A stretch of 56,887 nucleotides of DNA from Sulfurospirillum arsenophilum NBRC 109478 (lineage in GTDB: Bacteria; Campylobacterota; Campylobacteria; Campylobacterales; Sulfurospirillaceae). This document shows positions 27,426-35,958 of this stretch, piece by piece. The position numbers and the translations under genes are program-made. The number at the start of each line of letters is the position of its first letter. Position 1 is the stretch's first letter. Location of the stretch: NCBI RefSeq assembly GCF_000813345.1, contig NZ_BBQF01000006.1, forward strand, positions 1-56,887, written 5' to 3'. The notes below the pieces were generated by a model. It made no database searches. It was not told where the DNA came from and saw only the letters and a list, made by a program, of their open reading frames with translations.

Positions 27426-28525
27426 AAATTGACCTCTTTGAACTCTTTGTAAAATATGCTATCAAAAATAAAAAAATAAAAAAAATAAATGGCTGTATTG
27501 AGTCTTCTGAATTTCAGACAGTCGCTTTTCTAACCAACACGGCTATTGGAGATACTTTATTTAACACTCCTGTATTTAGGGCATTTAAAGAGTCTTTCCC
27601 TACAAAAAAAACAGTAGGGCTCTTTAATCCTGCAAACCTTTCTCTGTTTAAAACAAATCCTCATATCGATACTTTTCTCAGTTTTGATGGAAAATGGAAT
27701 ACCTTTTTTAAAACACTCAAAACACTGAAACAAGAGAAGCCTGACATTGTGTTTATCCTCCATTCCAATGAACCTCAAGCAACACCTCTTGCCGTTTTAT
27801 GTGGCGCAAAATATGTCATCAAAATACCCAATGACAAAAATACCTATGCCTCTTTTCACTCAAATCCAAAGATTGCTCAAAATCTCGATAAACATGGTAT
27901 TTTTGATCGCTTAAAGCAATTAGAATATATCAATATTGGTGCTTCCAATCCAACACTGGAACTCTTTTTAAAGCCCGAATGGGTTCAAACAGTCGATACT
28001 TTTTTTAACATGAGGGCCATAGCAGACGATGATATTCTGATTGGTTTTCAAGTAGGTGCGTCCACTAAAAGTAGAATGTGGTTTGAAGATAAATGGATCG
28101 AACTTGGGAAAAAACTTTTAGAGATCAATCCAAAAATAAAAATAATTCTCACAGGTTCTCCTGCGGAAAAAAAACTCACTAAACCTATCAAAAAAGCGTT
28201 ACAAAGCGATCATGTTTTTGATTGTACAGGCATGTTTCCATTAGGCTCAGCAGCGGCACTTATTGGTAAACTCAATCTACTTATTACTCCAGACACCGGC
28301 CCTTTGCACATCGCAACTGCACTTAAAACGCCAACAATAGGGTTATTTGCAGTAGCAGATCCAAAAAATTCAAACGCATGCTACGATACACCGATACACC
28401 CTTTTATCAAAAAACCTAAAACGTGTGTTCCCTGTGTCGCCAAAAGATGTACCTATCAAAAGTGTATGTTACAGATAGAACCGGATGAGATTATAGAAAC
28501 CATTCATCGGTACACTTTACTATGA
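27422..28525 (+). CDS. GT9 heptosyltransferase-family protein
   Basis: A 367-residue GT9 protein with FLTNTAIGDTLFNTPVFRAF, FILHSNEPQATPLAVL, GFQVGAS and LITPDTGPLHIATALKTPTIGLFAVAD, and a Cys-rich end (CVPC, CTYQKC). An A-rich stretch around 27466-27489 encodes Lys/Asn residues near position 16-22. Donor unknown; the GT9 family includes ADP-heptose users but not exclusively. Four-base overlaps on both sides. Confidence 0.83.
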   Translation: MKIDLFELFVKYAIKNKKIKKINGCIESSEFQTVAFLTNTAIGDTLFNTPVFRAFKESFPTKKTVGLFNPANLSLFKTNPHIDTFLSFDGKWNTFFKTLKTLKQEKPDIVFILHSNEPQATPLAVLCGAKYVIKIPNDKNTYASFHSNPKIAQNLDKHGIFDRLKQLEYINIGASNPTLELFLKPEWVQTVDTFFNMRAIADDDILIGFQVGASTKSRMWFEDKWIELGKKLLEINPKIKIILTGSPAEKKLTKPIKKALQSDHVFDCTGMFPLGSAAALIGKLNLLITPDTGPLHIATALKTPTIGLFAVADPKNSNACYDTPIHPFIKKPKTCVPCVAKRCTYQKCMLQIEPDEIIETIHRYTLL

Positions 28526-29628
28526 AAAAAATACTTTTTATTGACACGGGAAAAGAGTATGGTGGAGGAACAAAGAGTTTCTTATATCTTCTTCAAGAAT
28601 TACTTAAAGATCAAGAGCTTGATATCTATGTTCATTTTGAATATGACTATGCGTACAGCGGTACAACTATCTCCAAAGCAATTCACGCGATGGGAGCAAA
28701 ATTCATTTATTCTGAGCCTAAAAAAAAGTTAACAAAATTCAAAAAAGAGTTGTTCAGAGCTATTTCAAAGAAGCTTCTTAGATCCATACAATACAAAATT
28801 AATTTTGAATATGCCAGTAATCTTCTTCGAAAAAACAACTATGATATTGTGCATTTAAATAACCATTTTAGTGAAAATCTTTACTATATAGAAGCTGCGA
28901 ATCAACTCAAAATGAAGGTTATTCAACATTTGCGGAAAAATTCGCCTGTCGAATCAGAAAAATTGGAAAAATTAAGACAACTCTCATTTACGCCCATCAG
29001 TGTTTCCAAATCAACCTATAATTACTATAATGCAATCTTACCGATCGATCAAAATATTATTTACAATCCCGTCATAATGCCTCCCATGGAAATCTCTTCT
29101 AGCCCTCAAGATACTATAAACATCCTTATGCCAGCAAATTTTTTGTCTCTCAAAGGACATGCTCTTGTCTTTAAAGCATTCCTTGATATCACACGCAAAG
29201 ATCTCAGGCTTCTTTTGGCTGGTGACGGTACTTTTGAGGGAGAACCACTTAAAAACTATACCCTCTTAAAACAAAAGGGTATCCTTATAGACTTAGGATT
29301 TGTTACCAATATAGAAGATTTTTATCTCTCTTCGGATTATGTTCTAAATTTTTCAGAAAATGAGGGTTTACCAAGAGCCGTCCTTGAAGGATTATCGCTT
29401 GGCTGTGGCATTATTGCTTCAGATATACCTATCGAAAAAGAGCTATACGATATTTGTGAGAATAAAAACAATTTTTACATCATACCGAGAAATCCAACGG
29501 CACTTTTAGAGTTACTGAATCACATAAAACCTATCCAAGAGAAGAAAAAAGATCTAAACATTATAGAAACATTTAGCATTCAGCACTATGTTGACTCTGT
29601 AAAAAATCTTTATAAAGCGCTTTTATAA
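28522..29628 (+). CDS. family 4 glycosyltransferase
   Basis: A 368-residue GT4 protein. N-terminal FIDTGKEYGGGTKSFLYLLQELL, mid-part NILMPANFLSLKGH and LLLAGDGTFEGEPL, and the EX7E motif in NFSENEGLPRAVLEGLSLG (about 283-300). Its last 56 bases overlap, tail to tail, the gene on the opposite strand. Part of the core assembly set; substrate unknown. Confidence 0.85.
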   Translation: MKKILFIDTGKEYGGGTKSFLYLLQELLKDQELDIYVHFEYDYAYSGTTISKAIHAMGAKFIYSEPKKKLTKFKKELFRAISKKLLRSIQYKINFEYASNLLRKNNYDIVHLNNHFSENLYYIEAANQLKMKVIQHLRKNSPVESEKLEKLRQLSFTPISVSKSTYNYYNAILPIDQNIIYNPVIMPPMEISSSPQDTINILMPANFLSLKGHALVFKAFLDITRKDLRLLLAGDGTFEGEPLKNYTLLKQKGILIDLGFVTNIEDFYLSSDYVLNFSENEGLPRAVLEGLSLGCGIIASDIPIEKELYDICENKNNFYIIPRNPTALLELLNHIKPIQEKKKDLNIIETFSIQHYVDSVKNLYKALL

Positions 29629-30670
29629 AATTGGCTATCGCTTCTTCTTGGGAGTGTGTTATAGTATATAAATCAGGACATTTTCCCTTATAAGAAGCCC
29701 TAAAAACAGATGAATAAGGGGCACAAGGAGCATTGGACTGGACAATGAGCGACTTCTCATAGATAGGTCTTTGTTCCCTCCAAAAACAAGGTCCTGCAAA
29801 GTTGATTGTTGGGACATTGACGCTATCTGCAATATAACTATTGCCTGTATCTGAAGATATATAGAGATTTAGAACAGACATACGAGAAGGAAGCTCGCGA
29901 AGAGGGATTTGCCCTAACATGGAAATAATTGGATTTTTTGCATGAATATTTTTAGATAAATTTTCAAGATACACGTTTTCGTTTTCTAACCCAAAAATGT
30001 AGACCTCGCACTCAATCTCATCTAAAATAGCAAAAACTTTTTTCCATGTTTCACTATCAATCGTTTTTATTTTATTCCCAGCACTTAAACTCACACCCAC
30101 TTTAAATTTATTACTTTTTAGAGGCATGTTTTGGGGAATGACCAGAGGTTTTTGTAACATTTTCCAATACCGATTTCGATCTAAACCCTCACCTATCATT
30201 TTTAAGTAGGTATCAATCGTAAGATCTTCAACGCTATGTTTTATTGTTTTCATATTGGAATTTAACAGTGTCAAATACCACTTATCCGCATACGTTGAAA
30301 GAGTCACTGTATTTTTGGAAAAACACATCTTTGCTAAAAAAAGATTGAGGCTATTAGGGATGAGAACATACACCGTGTGATAGTTGTTGAAAAAAAGTAA
30401 AAGCGCTAGTTGAATTTTTTGCCATATACTTTTTTTATACACGTTAACAACATATATTTGCTCAATTCTTTCATCATGATTTGCAAAAGGAAGATTGACG
30501 TGGTCCATTAAAATATCTGTTTTTTCTAAAACCTCGAACATGGGTGTCGTGTTGGCATAATCACCTATTTTTGCAGTTTGTATAACCAAATTTTTCTTTT
30601 TACATGTACGAAAAAAACTTACCAGAAACATTAATGGAAAGAAAATGATATATAGTATAAAATATCCCAA
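29573..30670 (-). CDS. GT9 heptosyltransferase-family protein, inverted
   Basis: A 365-residue GT9-like protein on the opposite strand from its neighbours. It begins with a membrane helix (YFILYIIFFPLMFLVSFF), then LVIQTAKIGDYANTTPMFEVL, and YISSDTGNSYIADSVNVPTINFAGP, a variant of the donor site. Start is TTG with AAAGG 7 bases upstream. That site is half of the palindrome CCTTTAAAGG, which also serves waaL on the other strand. A helix-anchored GT9 between inverted genes suggests a mobile or exchanged core gene. Palindrome core at 30601. Confidence 0.78.
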   Translation of the reverse strand: MGYFILYIIFFPLMFLVSFFRTCKKKNLVIQTAKIGDYANTTPMFEVLEKTDILMDHVNLPFANHDERIEQIYVVNVYKKSIWQKIQLALLLFFNNYHTVYVLIPNSLNLFLAKMCFSKNTVTLSTYADKWYLTLLNSNMKTIKHSVEDLTIDTYLKMIGEGLDRNRYWKMLQKPLVIPQNMPLKSNKFKVGVSLSAGNKIKTIDSETWKKVFAILDEIECEVYIFGLENENVYLENLSKNIHAKNPIISMLGQIPLRELPSRMSVLNLYISSDTGNSYIADSVNVPTINFAGPCFWREQRPIYEKSLIVQSNAPCAPYSSVFRASYKGKCPDLYTITHSQEEAIANFIKALYKDFLQSQHSAEC

Positions 30671-30690
30671 ATATTAACCTTTAAAGGGGT
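30651..30690 (+). promoter_or_regulatory. waaL promoter region and shared palindromic ribosome site
   Basis: TATAGT (30651-30656) or TATAAA (30656-30661) is a likely -10 for waaL, and lies within the first codons of the divergent GT9 gene. CCTTTAAAGG at 30678-30687 gives AAAGG on both strands, at good distance from the TTG start (30670) and the GTG start (30694). The two start codons are only 23 bases apart. Confidence 0.45.
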
Positions 30691-30693
30691 TTA

Positions 30694-31992
30694 GTGAATA
30701 AATTACGTCATTTTACAGAAAAATACTATTTTTTATTCTTGTTTATTTATATTCTTTTTTTACCTATTGCACACACGGCATCCGTCCAAGCAATTTCGTT
30801 AGCTTTATTTGTTATTTTCTTTTTGTTGTTTGAATATAAAAATCTTAGATGGAAAGCTATACTAATACAAAAAAAGATCCTTTTTATTTTTAGTGGTTTT
30901 CTCGTTTTAGCATTGATTTCATTATGGTTTACCCCTGATGTCGTAGAGACGCTTAAAGAAATCAAGAAAGAATTGCTGAAGAATTTTATTGTAATGGCAC
31001 TCTTTTTTTATTTTACACTCAGACAAGATAACATCAGTTTAGAAAAAATCCTTTATATTTTCTTTTTCTCTTTAACGTTTCATACACTCTACAATATTTA
31101 CACATGGATAACCCATGGCGGATTTCCTTTTAGAGCAGGAGGGCTTTTAGATAATGGTGGAGGAGAAAGATTTGGCATCTGGGCAACGTACGCTCTTGCT
31201 TTTTCTATTGCTCTGTTTTTTACACACTATAAAAAGATCGCTACCATCTGTTTTTTAACATCACTACTCTCTATTGTGGCAAATAATACAAGAGCAACCT
31301 ATGTTGCCGTTATTTTTATGGTAATGGCCTTCTTTACTCTCTTTATCCAAAATAAAAAAACAAAATTTCTTTTTATTGGAATTTTTCTGATAGCTTTTGC
31401 TCTCTTCTATGAATTTTCAGACTGCCTTTCAAACCGCTACAACATCAAAAATACGATCTCTAAAACACAAATGCTCTTGGAATTAAAACCATTTGAATTT
31501 GATAAGTTTGAGAAAGAATACGGAATTGACTACTCAATTTCAGCAAGACTTGCCATGTGGAAATCTGTCATACTTTATAGAGCACAAGAACCTTTTATAC
31601 CTCAAGGATATGGCCGTTTTGTCTATGGAAAAGGAATACAAAACAACTTTAAACATGAACCAGAAAACATTCCTTTTGATGCGTATGCACAAACACACAA
31701 TGATTTTTTTGGTTTTTTCTATGGTCTTGGATTGTTTGGACTTATCCTCTTTGTCTATTTTCTATATTTGCATTTAAAAATCTCCTATTTCATTGTAAGA
31801 AACACTCAAAGCACGCTACATAAAACATTTGCTACCTTTACATTTTTTGGCGTCATCGGTTTCATTGGATCCATCATGTTTGGTAGTTTCTTCGGGGATA
31901 GCGAAGCCAAATTATTTTATTGCTTGTATGGAATTTTATTAGGAATTCACTATAAAGAAACGCATGAAAATCTACCTTCTACGTCAGCATAA
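30694..31992 (+). CDS. waaL: O-antigen ligase / Wzy-family membrane protein
   Basis: A 432-residue membrane protein with about 10-12 hydrophobic helices. The periplasmic loop contains the ligase-like pattern AQTHNDFFGFFYGLGLFGLILF preceded by QGYGRFVYGKGIQN (about 300-350). The Wzy_C family covers O-antigen ligase, which joins undecaprenyl-linked glycan to lipid A-core, and polymerase; the setting in the core locus favours WaaL. GTG start with AAAGGGG upstream. It overlaps the WaaG-like gene by 29 bases. Confidence 0.82.
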   Translation: MNKLRHFTEKYYFLFLFIYILFLPIAHTASVQAISLALFVIFFLLFEYKNLRWKAILIQKKILFIFSGFLVLALISLWFTPDVVETLKEIKKELLKNFIVMALFFYFTLRQDNISLEKILYIFFFSLTFHTLYNIYTWITHGGFPFRAGGLLDNGGGERFGIWATYALAFSIALFFTHYKKIATICFLTSLLSIVANNTRATYVAVIFMVMAFFTLFIQNKKTKFLFIGIFLIAFALFYEFSDCLSNRYNIKNTISKTQMLLELKPFEFDKFEKEYGIDYSISARLAMWKSVILYRAQEPFIPQGYGRFVYGKGIQNNFKHEPENIPFDAYAQTHNDFFGFFYGLGLFGLILFVYFLYLHLKISYFIVRNTQSTLHKTFATFTFFGVIGFIGSIMFGSFFGDSEAKLFYCLYGILLGIHYKETHENLPSTSA

Positions 31993-32992
31993 AACACCTT
32001 TTGGTGGTGCTGAAAATTATCTTTCAAGGCTGATGACTGAGCTTAAAAAAAATGATGTCGAATGTGAAGTCATCCACTCCTATGCACCAAAATTTCTAGC
32101 GTCTTGGATTAAAGCACTGTTTTTTAGCTTACAAGCTTGTTTTTTTAAAGGTGATAAATTCTACTTTTCACTTGACCGTATCACGTGTCCTGACATTTAC
32201 CGTGCAGGAGATGGTGTTCATAAAGTCTTTTTAAAAAGCAAAAAGCACAGTTTTAATCTTTTAAATCCAGTGTATTGCTATTTGGAAAAGCGTTGCTTTA
32301 ATAATGCACGCCATATCATTGCTAATTCACACTTCATCAAAAAACAGATTATGGAAACCTATGCTATTTCTTCTGAGAAAATCTCCGTCATCCACAATGG
32401 CGTACCACTTCCCAAAGCTTTTGATAAAGTTACATGTAAAGCAAAACTCATGGACTCTTTTGGATTAAATCCCTCGTTACCTGTTATCTTATATGTAGGT
32501 AGTGGCTTTGAACGCAAGGGAGTCAATGAGATGTTGCACCTCCTCTCAAAACTAACTACTCCATTTCATGCATTTATCGTTGGAAAAGAGAAGCGTATGG
32601 AGGATTATCTCCAGTTAAGTGCCTCTTTGGAAATTGCAGACTCTGTAACCTTCACAGGCGCACGCAGAGATGTGGAACGTTTTTACCAAGGCAGTGATAT
32701 TTTTCTTTTTCCTACACGCTACGAACCATTTTCAAATGTCGTCTTAGAAGCGATGAGTTACGCCAATGCTGTTATAACAACGGCGCAAAATGGTGCATCT
32801 GAAGTTTTAGAGAAACGCTTTGTGATGGGAACACCCTCAGATGAGACGATTCTTCCTTTTTTAGAAACCTTACTCAACGACAAATCATTGCGCAGTTCAA
32901 TTCAACACGAAAACGCTCAAAAAGCTACGCAGCTGAGCATTGAGCACAATGTTGCACAAACCTTAGAAGTCATTCATGCGCATCTTCATTGA
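31964..32992 (+). CDS. WaaG-like core glycosyltransferase (GT4)
   Basis: A 342-residue GT4 protein. LRQHKTPFGGAENYLSRL, DIYRAGDGVHKVFL, HNGVPLP, YVGSGFERKGVNEML and the EX7E motif in YEPFSNVVLEAMSY are the pattern of WaaG, which adds the first outer-core glucose on heptose II. Immediately before waaF and overlapping it by 17 bases. Palindrome core at 32431 (TCK). Confidence 0.88.
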   Translation: MKIYLLRQHKTPFGGAENYLSRLMTELKKNDVECEVIHSYAPKFLASWIKALFFSLQACFFKGDKFYFSLDRITCPDIYRAGDGVHKVFLKSKKHSFNLLNPVYCYLEKRCFNNARHIIANSHFIKKQIMETYAISSEKISVIHNGVPLPKAFDKVTCKAKLMDSFGLNPSLPVILYVGSGFERKGVNEMLHLLSKLTTPFHAFIVGKEKRMEDYLQLSASLEIADSVTFTGARRDVERFYQGSDIFLFPTRYEPFSNVVLEAMSYANAVITTAQNGASEVLEKRFVMGTPSDETILPFLETLLNDKSLRSSIQHENAQKATQLSIEHNVAQTLEVIHAHLH

Positions 32993-33920
32993 ACTCCCCA
33001 CTTGGCTTGGAGATGCCATCATGGCAACGCCTGCTATTGAAAATATACTAGAGCACTATCCAAATGCTGACATAACCTTGTTTGGCTCTTTTGTTTCCAC
33101 AGAAGCACTCAAAATGCACCCTCGCGTATCACGTAGTATCGTCGATGAAAGTAAAAAAGCATTTTTACGATTTTATTGGCTTTATCAACATGCTCAACAA
33201 CTCGGCTCATTTGATATAGCCATTAGTTTTAGAAGCTCATTGACATCCTCTTTCTTGCTATGGTCTGTTTCTGCAAAAAAGAAATTTTGCTATACAAAAA
33301 ATGTATTTAAGGGACATCAGGTCGAAAAGTACACCCAATTTATAGCAAAATCTTTACATGTAAAGACACAACCACTCCCTTTAAAGCTCTATCAAACACC
33401 CTTTCACTTTGATAAACCAACGCTGGGAATCAATCCAGGAGCAACGTATGGAAGTGCTAAGCGGTGGTATCCAGAAGAGTTTGCTAAAGTGGCGGCTTAC
33501 TTTGCGAACCGCTATGACATTGTCATTTTTGGTGGTCCCAATGAGGTAGATATTGCAAAAGAAGTTGAAGAAAAACTCAAAGAAAATGCGATTACCAATG
33601 TAACCAATTTGGCAGGAAAAACAACCATTCAAGAGCTCATACAAAACATTGCAGGACTGAGCCTCTTTGTTACCAATGACAGTGGACCAATGCACGTAGC
33701 GGCTGCGTATCAAATCCCTACAGTGGCTCTTTTTGGACCAACAAAGTATAATGAAACAGCCCCATGGCAAAATGCTAACAGCACTATTCTTTCCCACGAT
33801 CTTGTCTGTGCACCCTGTATGAAAAGGGAGTGCCCCATCAAAACACACGAGTGTATGCGGGGCATAAAAGCAGAAGAAGTTATTTCGTTGTTAGAGCGTC
33901 ATCTATCGCTTGACAAATAA
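32976..33920 (+). CDS. waaF: LPS heptosyltransferase II
   Basis: A 314-residue GT9 enzyme adding the second heptose of the inner core: ELPTWLGDAIMATPAIENI, FDIAISFRSSLTS, INPGATYGSAKRWYPEEFA, FVTNDSGPMHVAAAYQIPTVALFGPT and the Cys cluster CAPC...CPIKTHEC. It ends inside the 3' end of gmhA on the other strand (41-base overlap). It has a palindrome at 33352-33365 read as LHVK. Confidence 0.94.
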   Translation: MRIFIELPTWLGDAIMATPAIENILEHYPNADITLFGSFVSTEALKMHPRVSRSIVDESKKAFLRFYWLYQHAQQLGSFDIAISFRSSLTSSFLLWSVSAKKKFCYTKNVFKGHQVEKYTQFIAKSLHVKTQPLPLKLYQTPFHFDKPTLGINPGATYGSAKRWYPEEFAKVAAYFANRYDIVIFGGPNEVDIAKEVEEKLKENAITNVTNLAGKTTIQELIQNIAGLSLFVTNDSGPMHVAAAYQIPTVALFGPTKYNETAPWQNANSTILSHDLVCAPCMKRECPIKTHECMRGIKAEEVISLLERHLSLDK

Positions 33921-34452
33921 TATGCCCGATCATAATGTGCATCTCTTGAATGCGCGGGGTATCATCGCTTGGAACAATTAAATTAATATCACAAAATTCA
34001 CTCATAACACCACCATCACGACCTGTAAGCCCAATCGTTTTACACCCTATATTACGGGCAAGGCTAAGAGCTCGTACCACATTTTTACTATGACCACTGG
34101 TTGAAAAACCAATGAGTAAATCACCTTCACGTGCTAATGCTTCGACTTGTCTATCGAAAATACGATCAAAGCCAAAATCATTACCAACAGCCGTAAGAAC
34201 AGAAGTATCGGTTGTCAAAGCAATACCAGCAAGTCCTCGTCGCTCACTCTTATAACGTCCACTCAGCTCTGCTGCAATGTGTTGTGCATCTGCAGCACTA
34301 CCTCCATTACCGCACAATAAAATTTTATTGCCATTTTTCAATGTTTCTGTTGCAATAACACATGCCGTATAAATATGGCTTTGTAAACTCTCTATGGTTT
34401 TTGCAATCACTGTTTGATGCGATAACATCTCACGCTTTATCATTTCTATCAT
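33880..34452 (-). CDS. gmhA: phosphoheptose isomerase
   Basis: Sedoheptulose-7-phosphate isomerase, first step of ADP-heptose synthesis. SIS domain motifs ILLCGNGGSAADAQHIAAEL, ERRGLAGIALTTDTS, DRQVEAL, GFSTSGHSKNVV and a metal-binding C-terminal IQEMHIMIGH. The frame is open to 34518, but AAGGA lies 7 bases before the ATG at 34452, giving 190 residues, the usual length. Confidence 0.94.
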   Translation of the reverse strand: MIEMIKREMLSHQTVIAKTIESLQSHIYTACVIATETLKNGNKILLCGNGGSAADAQHIAAELSGRYKSERRGLAGIALTTDTSVLTAVGNDFGFDRIFDRQVEALAREGDLLIGFSTSGHSKNVVRALSLARNIGCKTIGLTGRDGGVMSEFCDINLIVPSDDTPRIQEMHIMIGHIICQAIDDALTTK

Positions 34453-34515
34453 TATTTTATCCTTTTGCCTTTGTCTATGCTCATACTTCGTATAAAGACT
34501 TTGGTTCCGAGCTGA

Positions 34516-34539
34516 CAAAAGTGAAGCAATTCACTTTTG
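34516..34539. other. stem-loop at hldE stop, before gmhA
   Basis: Perfect 10-base inverted repeat CAAAAGTGAA / TTCACTTTTG with a 4-base loop. It contains the hldE TGA and sits 64 bases before the gmhA start in the same transcript. No U-run follows on the transcribed strand, so processing, stability or partial attenuation is more likely than a terminator. Confidence 0.5.
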
Positions 34540-35958
34540 CTTATCATCTCTCACCCTCTCAATAATCTTTGTTGTACTCTTGCCTTCTACAAACTGGACT
34601 AATCGTACCTCTTTAGCTATGTTGCTTCCAACAACCTCTTTCCCTTCATAATCAGCACCTTTAACCAAAATGTCAGGTTTAATGGCAGAGATAAGCTCTA
34701 AGGGCGTATCTTCTTCAAATGGGACGACAAAGCTCACAGATTCTAAGCTCGCTAAAACATACGCTCTATCTTCCAGCGGGTTGATAGGTCTACTCTCGCC
34801 TTTAAGGCGTTTAATCGAATGATCAGAATTAAGCCCAAGAATCAATATATCACCAAAACTCTTAGCCACCTCAAGGTACTTCACATGCCCTACATGTAAA
34901 ATGTCAAAACAGCCATTGGTAAAGACAATTTTTTGATTTTTCTTGGTTTGTAAAAGATGCAGAATCTCTTCTTTGGTTTTGATTTTACTCTCAGCCGTAG
35001 CAGCTCTTAGGCTATGCTCATACGCATCTACTTCGTCTAGTGTGACAGTCGCACTGCCTAATTTTCCAACGACAACAGCAGCTGCTGCATTGGCAAAAGA
35101 AGCGGCTTCTTTCATACTCAAACCACAGGATAGCGCATATCCAAGACTGGCTAAAACAGTATCGCCAGCACCCGTGACATCATACACTTCACGCGCAACG
35201 GTTGGCATTTTAAGAAACTGTTCACCAAAAATTGCCATACCATCTTCGGAGAGCGTGATAATGGCATAGTCTAATCCCAAACTCTCTTTAAGAAGTGTGC
35301 CTGCTTTTTGCAGAGTTTCATCATCGTTAATGGCAATTTTTGTAGCGATACTTGCCTCTTTTTTATTGGGAGTAATCAGCATTGCACCACTGTATTTACG
35401 ATAATCATCGCCTTTTGGATCGACTAAAATGGACTTTTGATACTTTTTGGCAAGCGCTATAACATTACATGTAAAAGTTGTTGTTAAAACCCCTTTGCCA
35501 TAATCTGAGAGCAAAATGGCATCTACTCTAGGAATATAGGCTTCACATTGTGCTAAAAGAGCATCGGCCGAAACTTCGGTGATATCATCTTTGGATTCGC
35601 TATCATAGCGGACCACTTGCTGATGTGAGGCTATAACACGACTTTTTTTACTTGTTTTACGCCCCTCTTGCTTAACAATACCTTTGGCATCTGCCCCCAA
35701 AGTTTCAAGCATACAAAGAAGCTCTTTGCCGTTATCATCATTTCCTACAACACTTAAAACAGTTACTTTGGCGCCAAGACTTAAAAGATTGTTAACCACA
35801 TTGCCAGCACCGCCTAAAACAGTACTCTCTTTTTGAATATCCACAACCTGCACAGGCGCTTCGGGAGAGATACGATCGCATTTTCCCCACAGGTAATGAT
35901 CTAACATCAAATCGCCAATCACCAAAATAGAAGGCTGGTATGCTCGTAATCTATCCAT
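34531..35958 (-). CDS. hldE: bifunctional heptose-7-phosphate kinase / heptose-1-phosphate adenylyltransferase
   Basis: A 475-residue fusion. Residues about 1-315 are a ribokinase-like kinase (GDLMLDHYLWG, GAGNVVNNL, DYGKGV, DVTGAGDTVLASLGYAL). Residues about 340-475 are a nucleotidyltransferase with GCFDILHVGHVKYLE and GLNSDHSIKRLKG. It makes ADP-heptose precursor for WaaC/WaaF. Overlaps hldD by 8 bases. Two palindrome copies at 34891 and 35466. The first gives LHVGH of the HIGH-like active site, so this copy is at a functionally fixed position and could be coincidental. Confidence 0.95.
   Translation of the reverse strand: MDRLRAYQPSILVIGDLMLDHYLWGKCDRISPEAPVQVVDIQKESTVLGGAGNVVNNLLSLGAKVTVLSVVGNDDNGKELLCMLETLGADAKGIVKQEGRKTSKKSRVIASHQQVVRYDSESKDDITEVSADALLAQCEAYIPRVDAILLSDYGKGVLTTTFTCNVIALAKKYQKSILVDPKGDDYRKYSGAMLITPNKKEASIATKIAINDDETLQKAGTLLKESLGLDYAIITLSEDGMAIFGEQFLKMPTVAREVYDVTGAGDTVLASLGYALSCGLSMKEAASFANAAAAVVVGKLGSATVTLDEVDAYEHSLRAATAESKIKTKEEILHLLQTKKNQKIVFTNGCFDILHVGHVKYLEVAKSFGDILILGLNSDHSIKRLKGESRPINPLEDRAYVLASLESVSFVVPFEEDTPLELISAIKPDILVKGADYEGKEVVGSNIAKEVRLVQFVEGKSTTKIIERVRDDKQK

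Noticed and set aside
33381-33848. 155-codon frame antisense to waaF
   Set aside because: Shadow of a certain gene with no ribosome site.
63-33920. Poly-G/C phase-variable tracts as in Campylobacter LOS genes
   Set aside because: I saw no G or C run of eight or more in the sugar genes.
34891-34898. Palindrome core in hldE as evidence of insertion
   Set aside because: It encodes LHVGH of the nucleotidyltransferase active site, so protein constraint alone can explain this copy.
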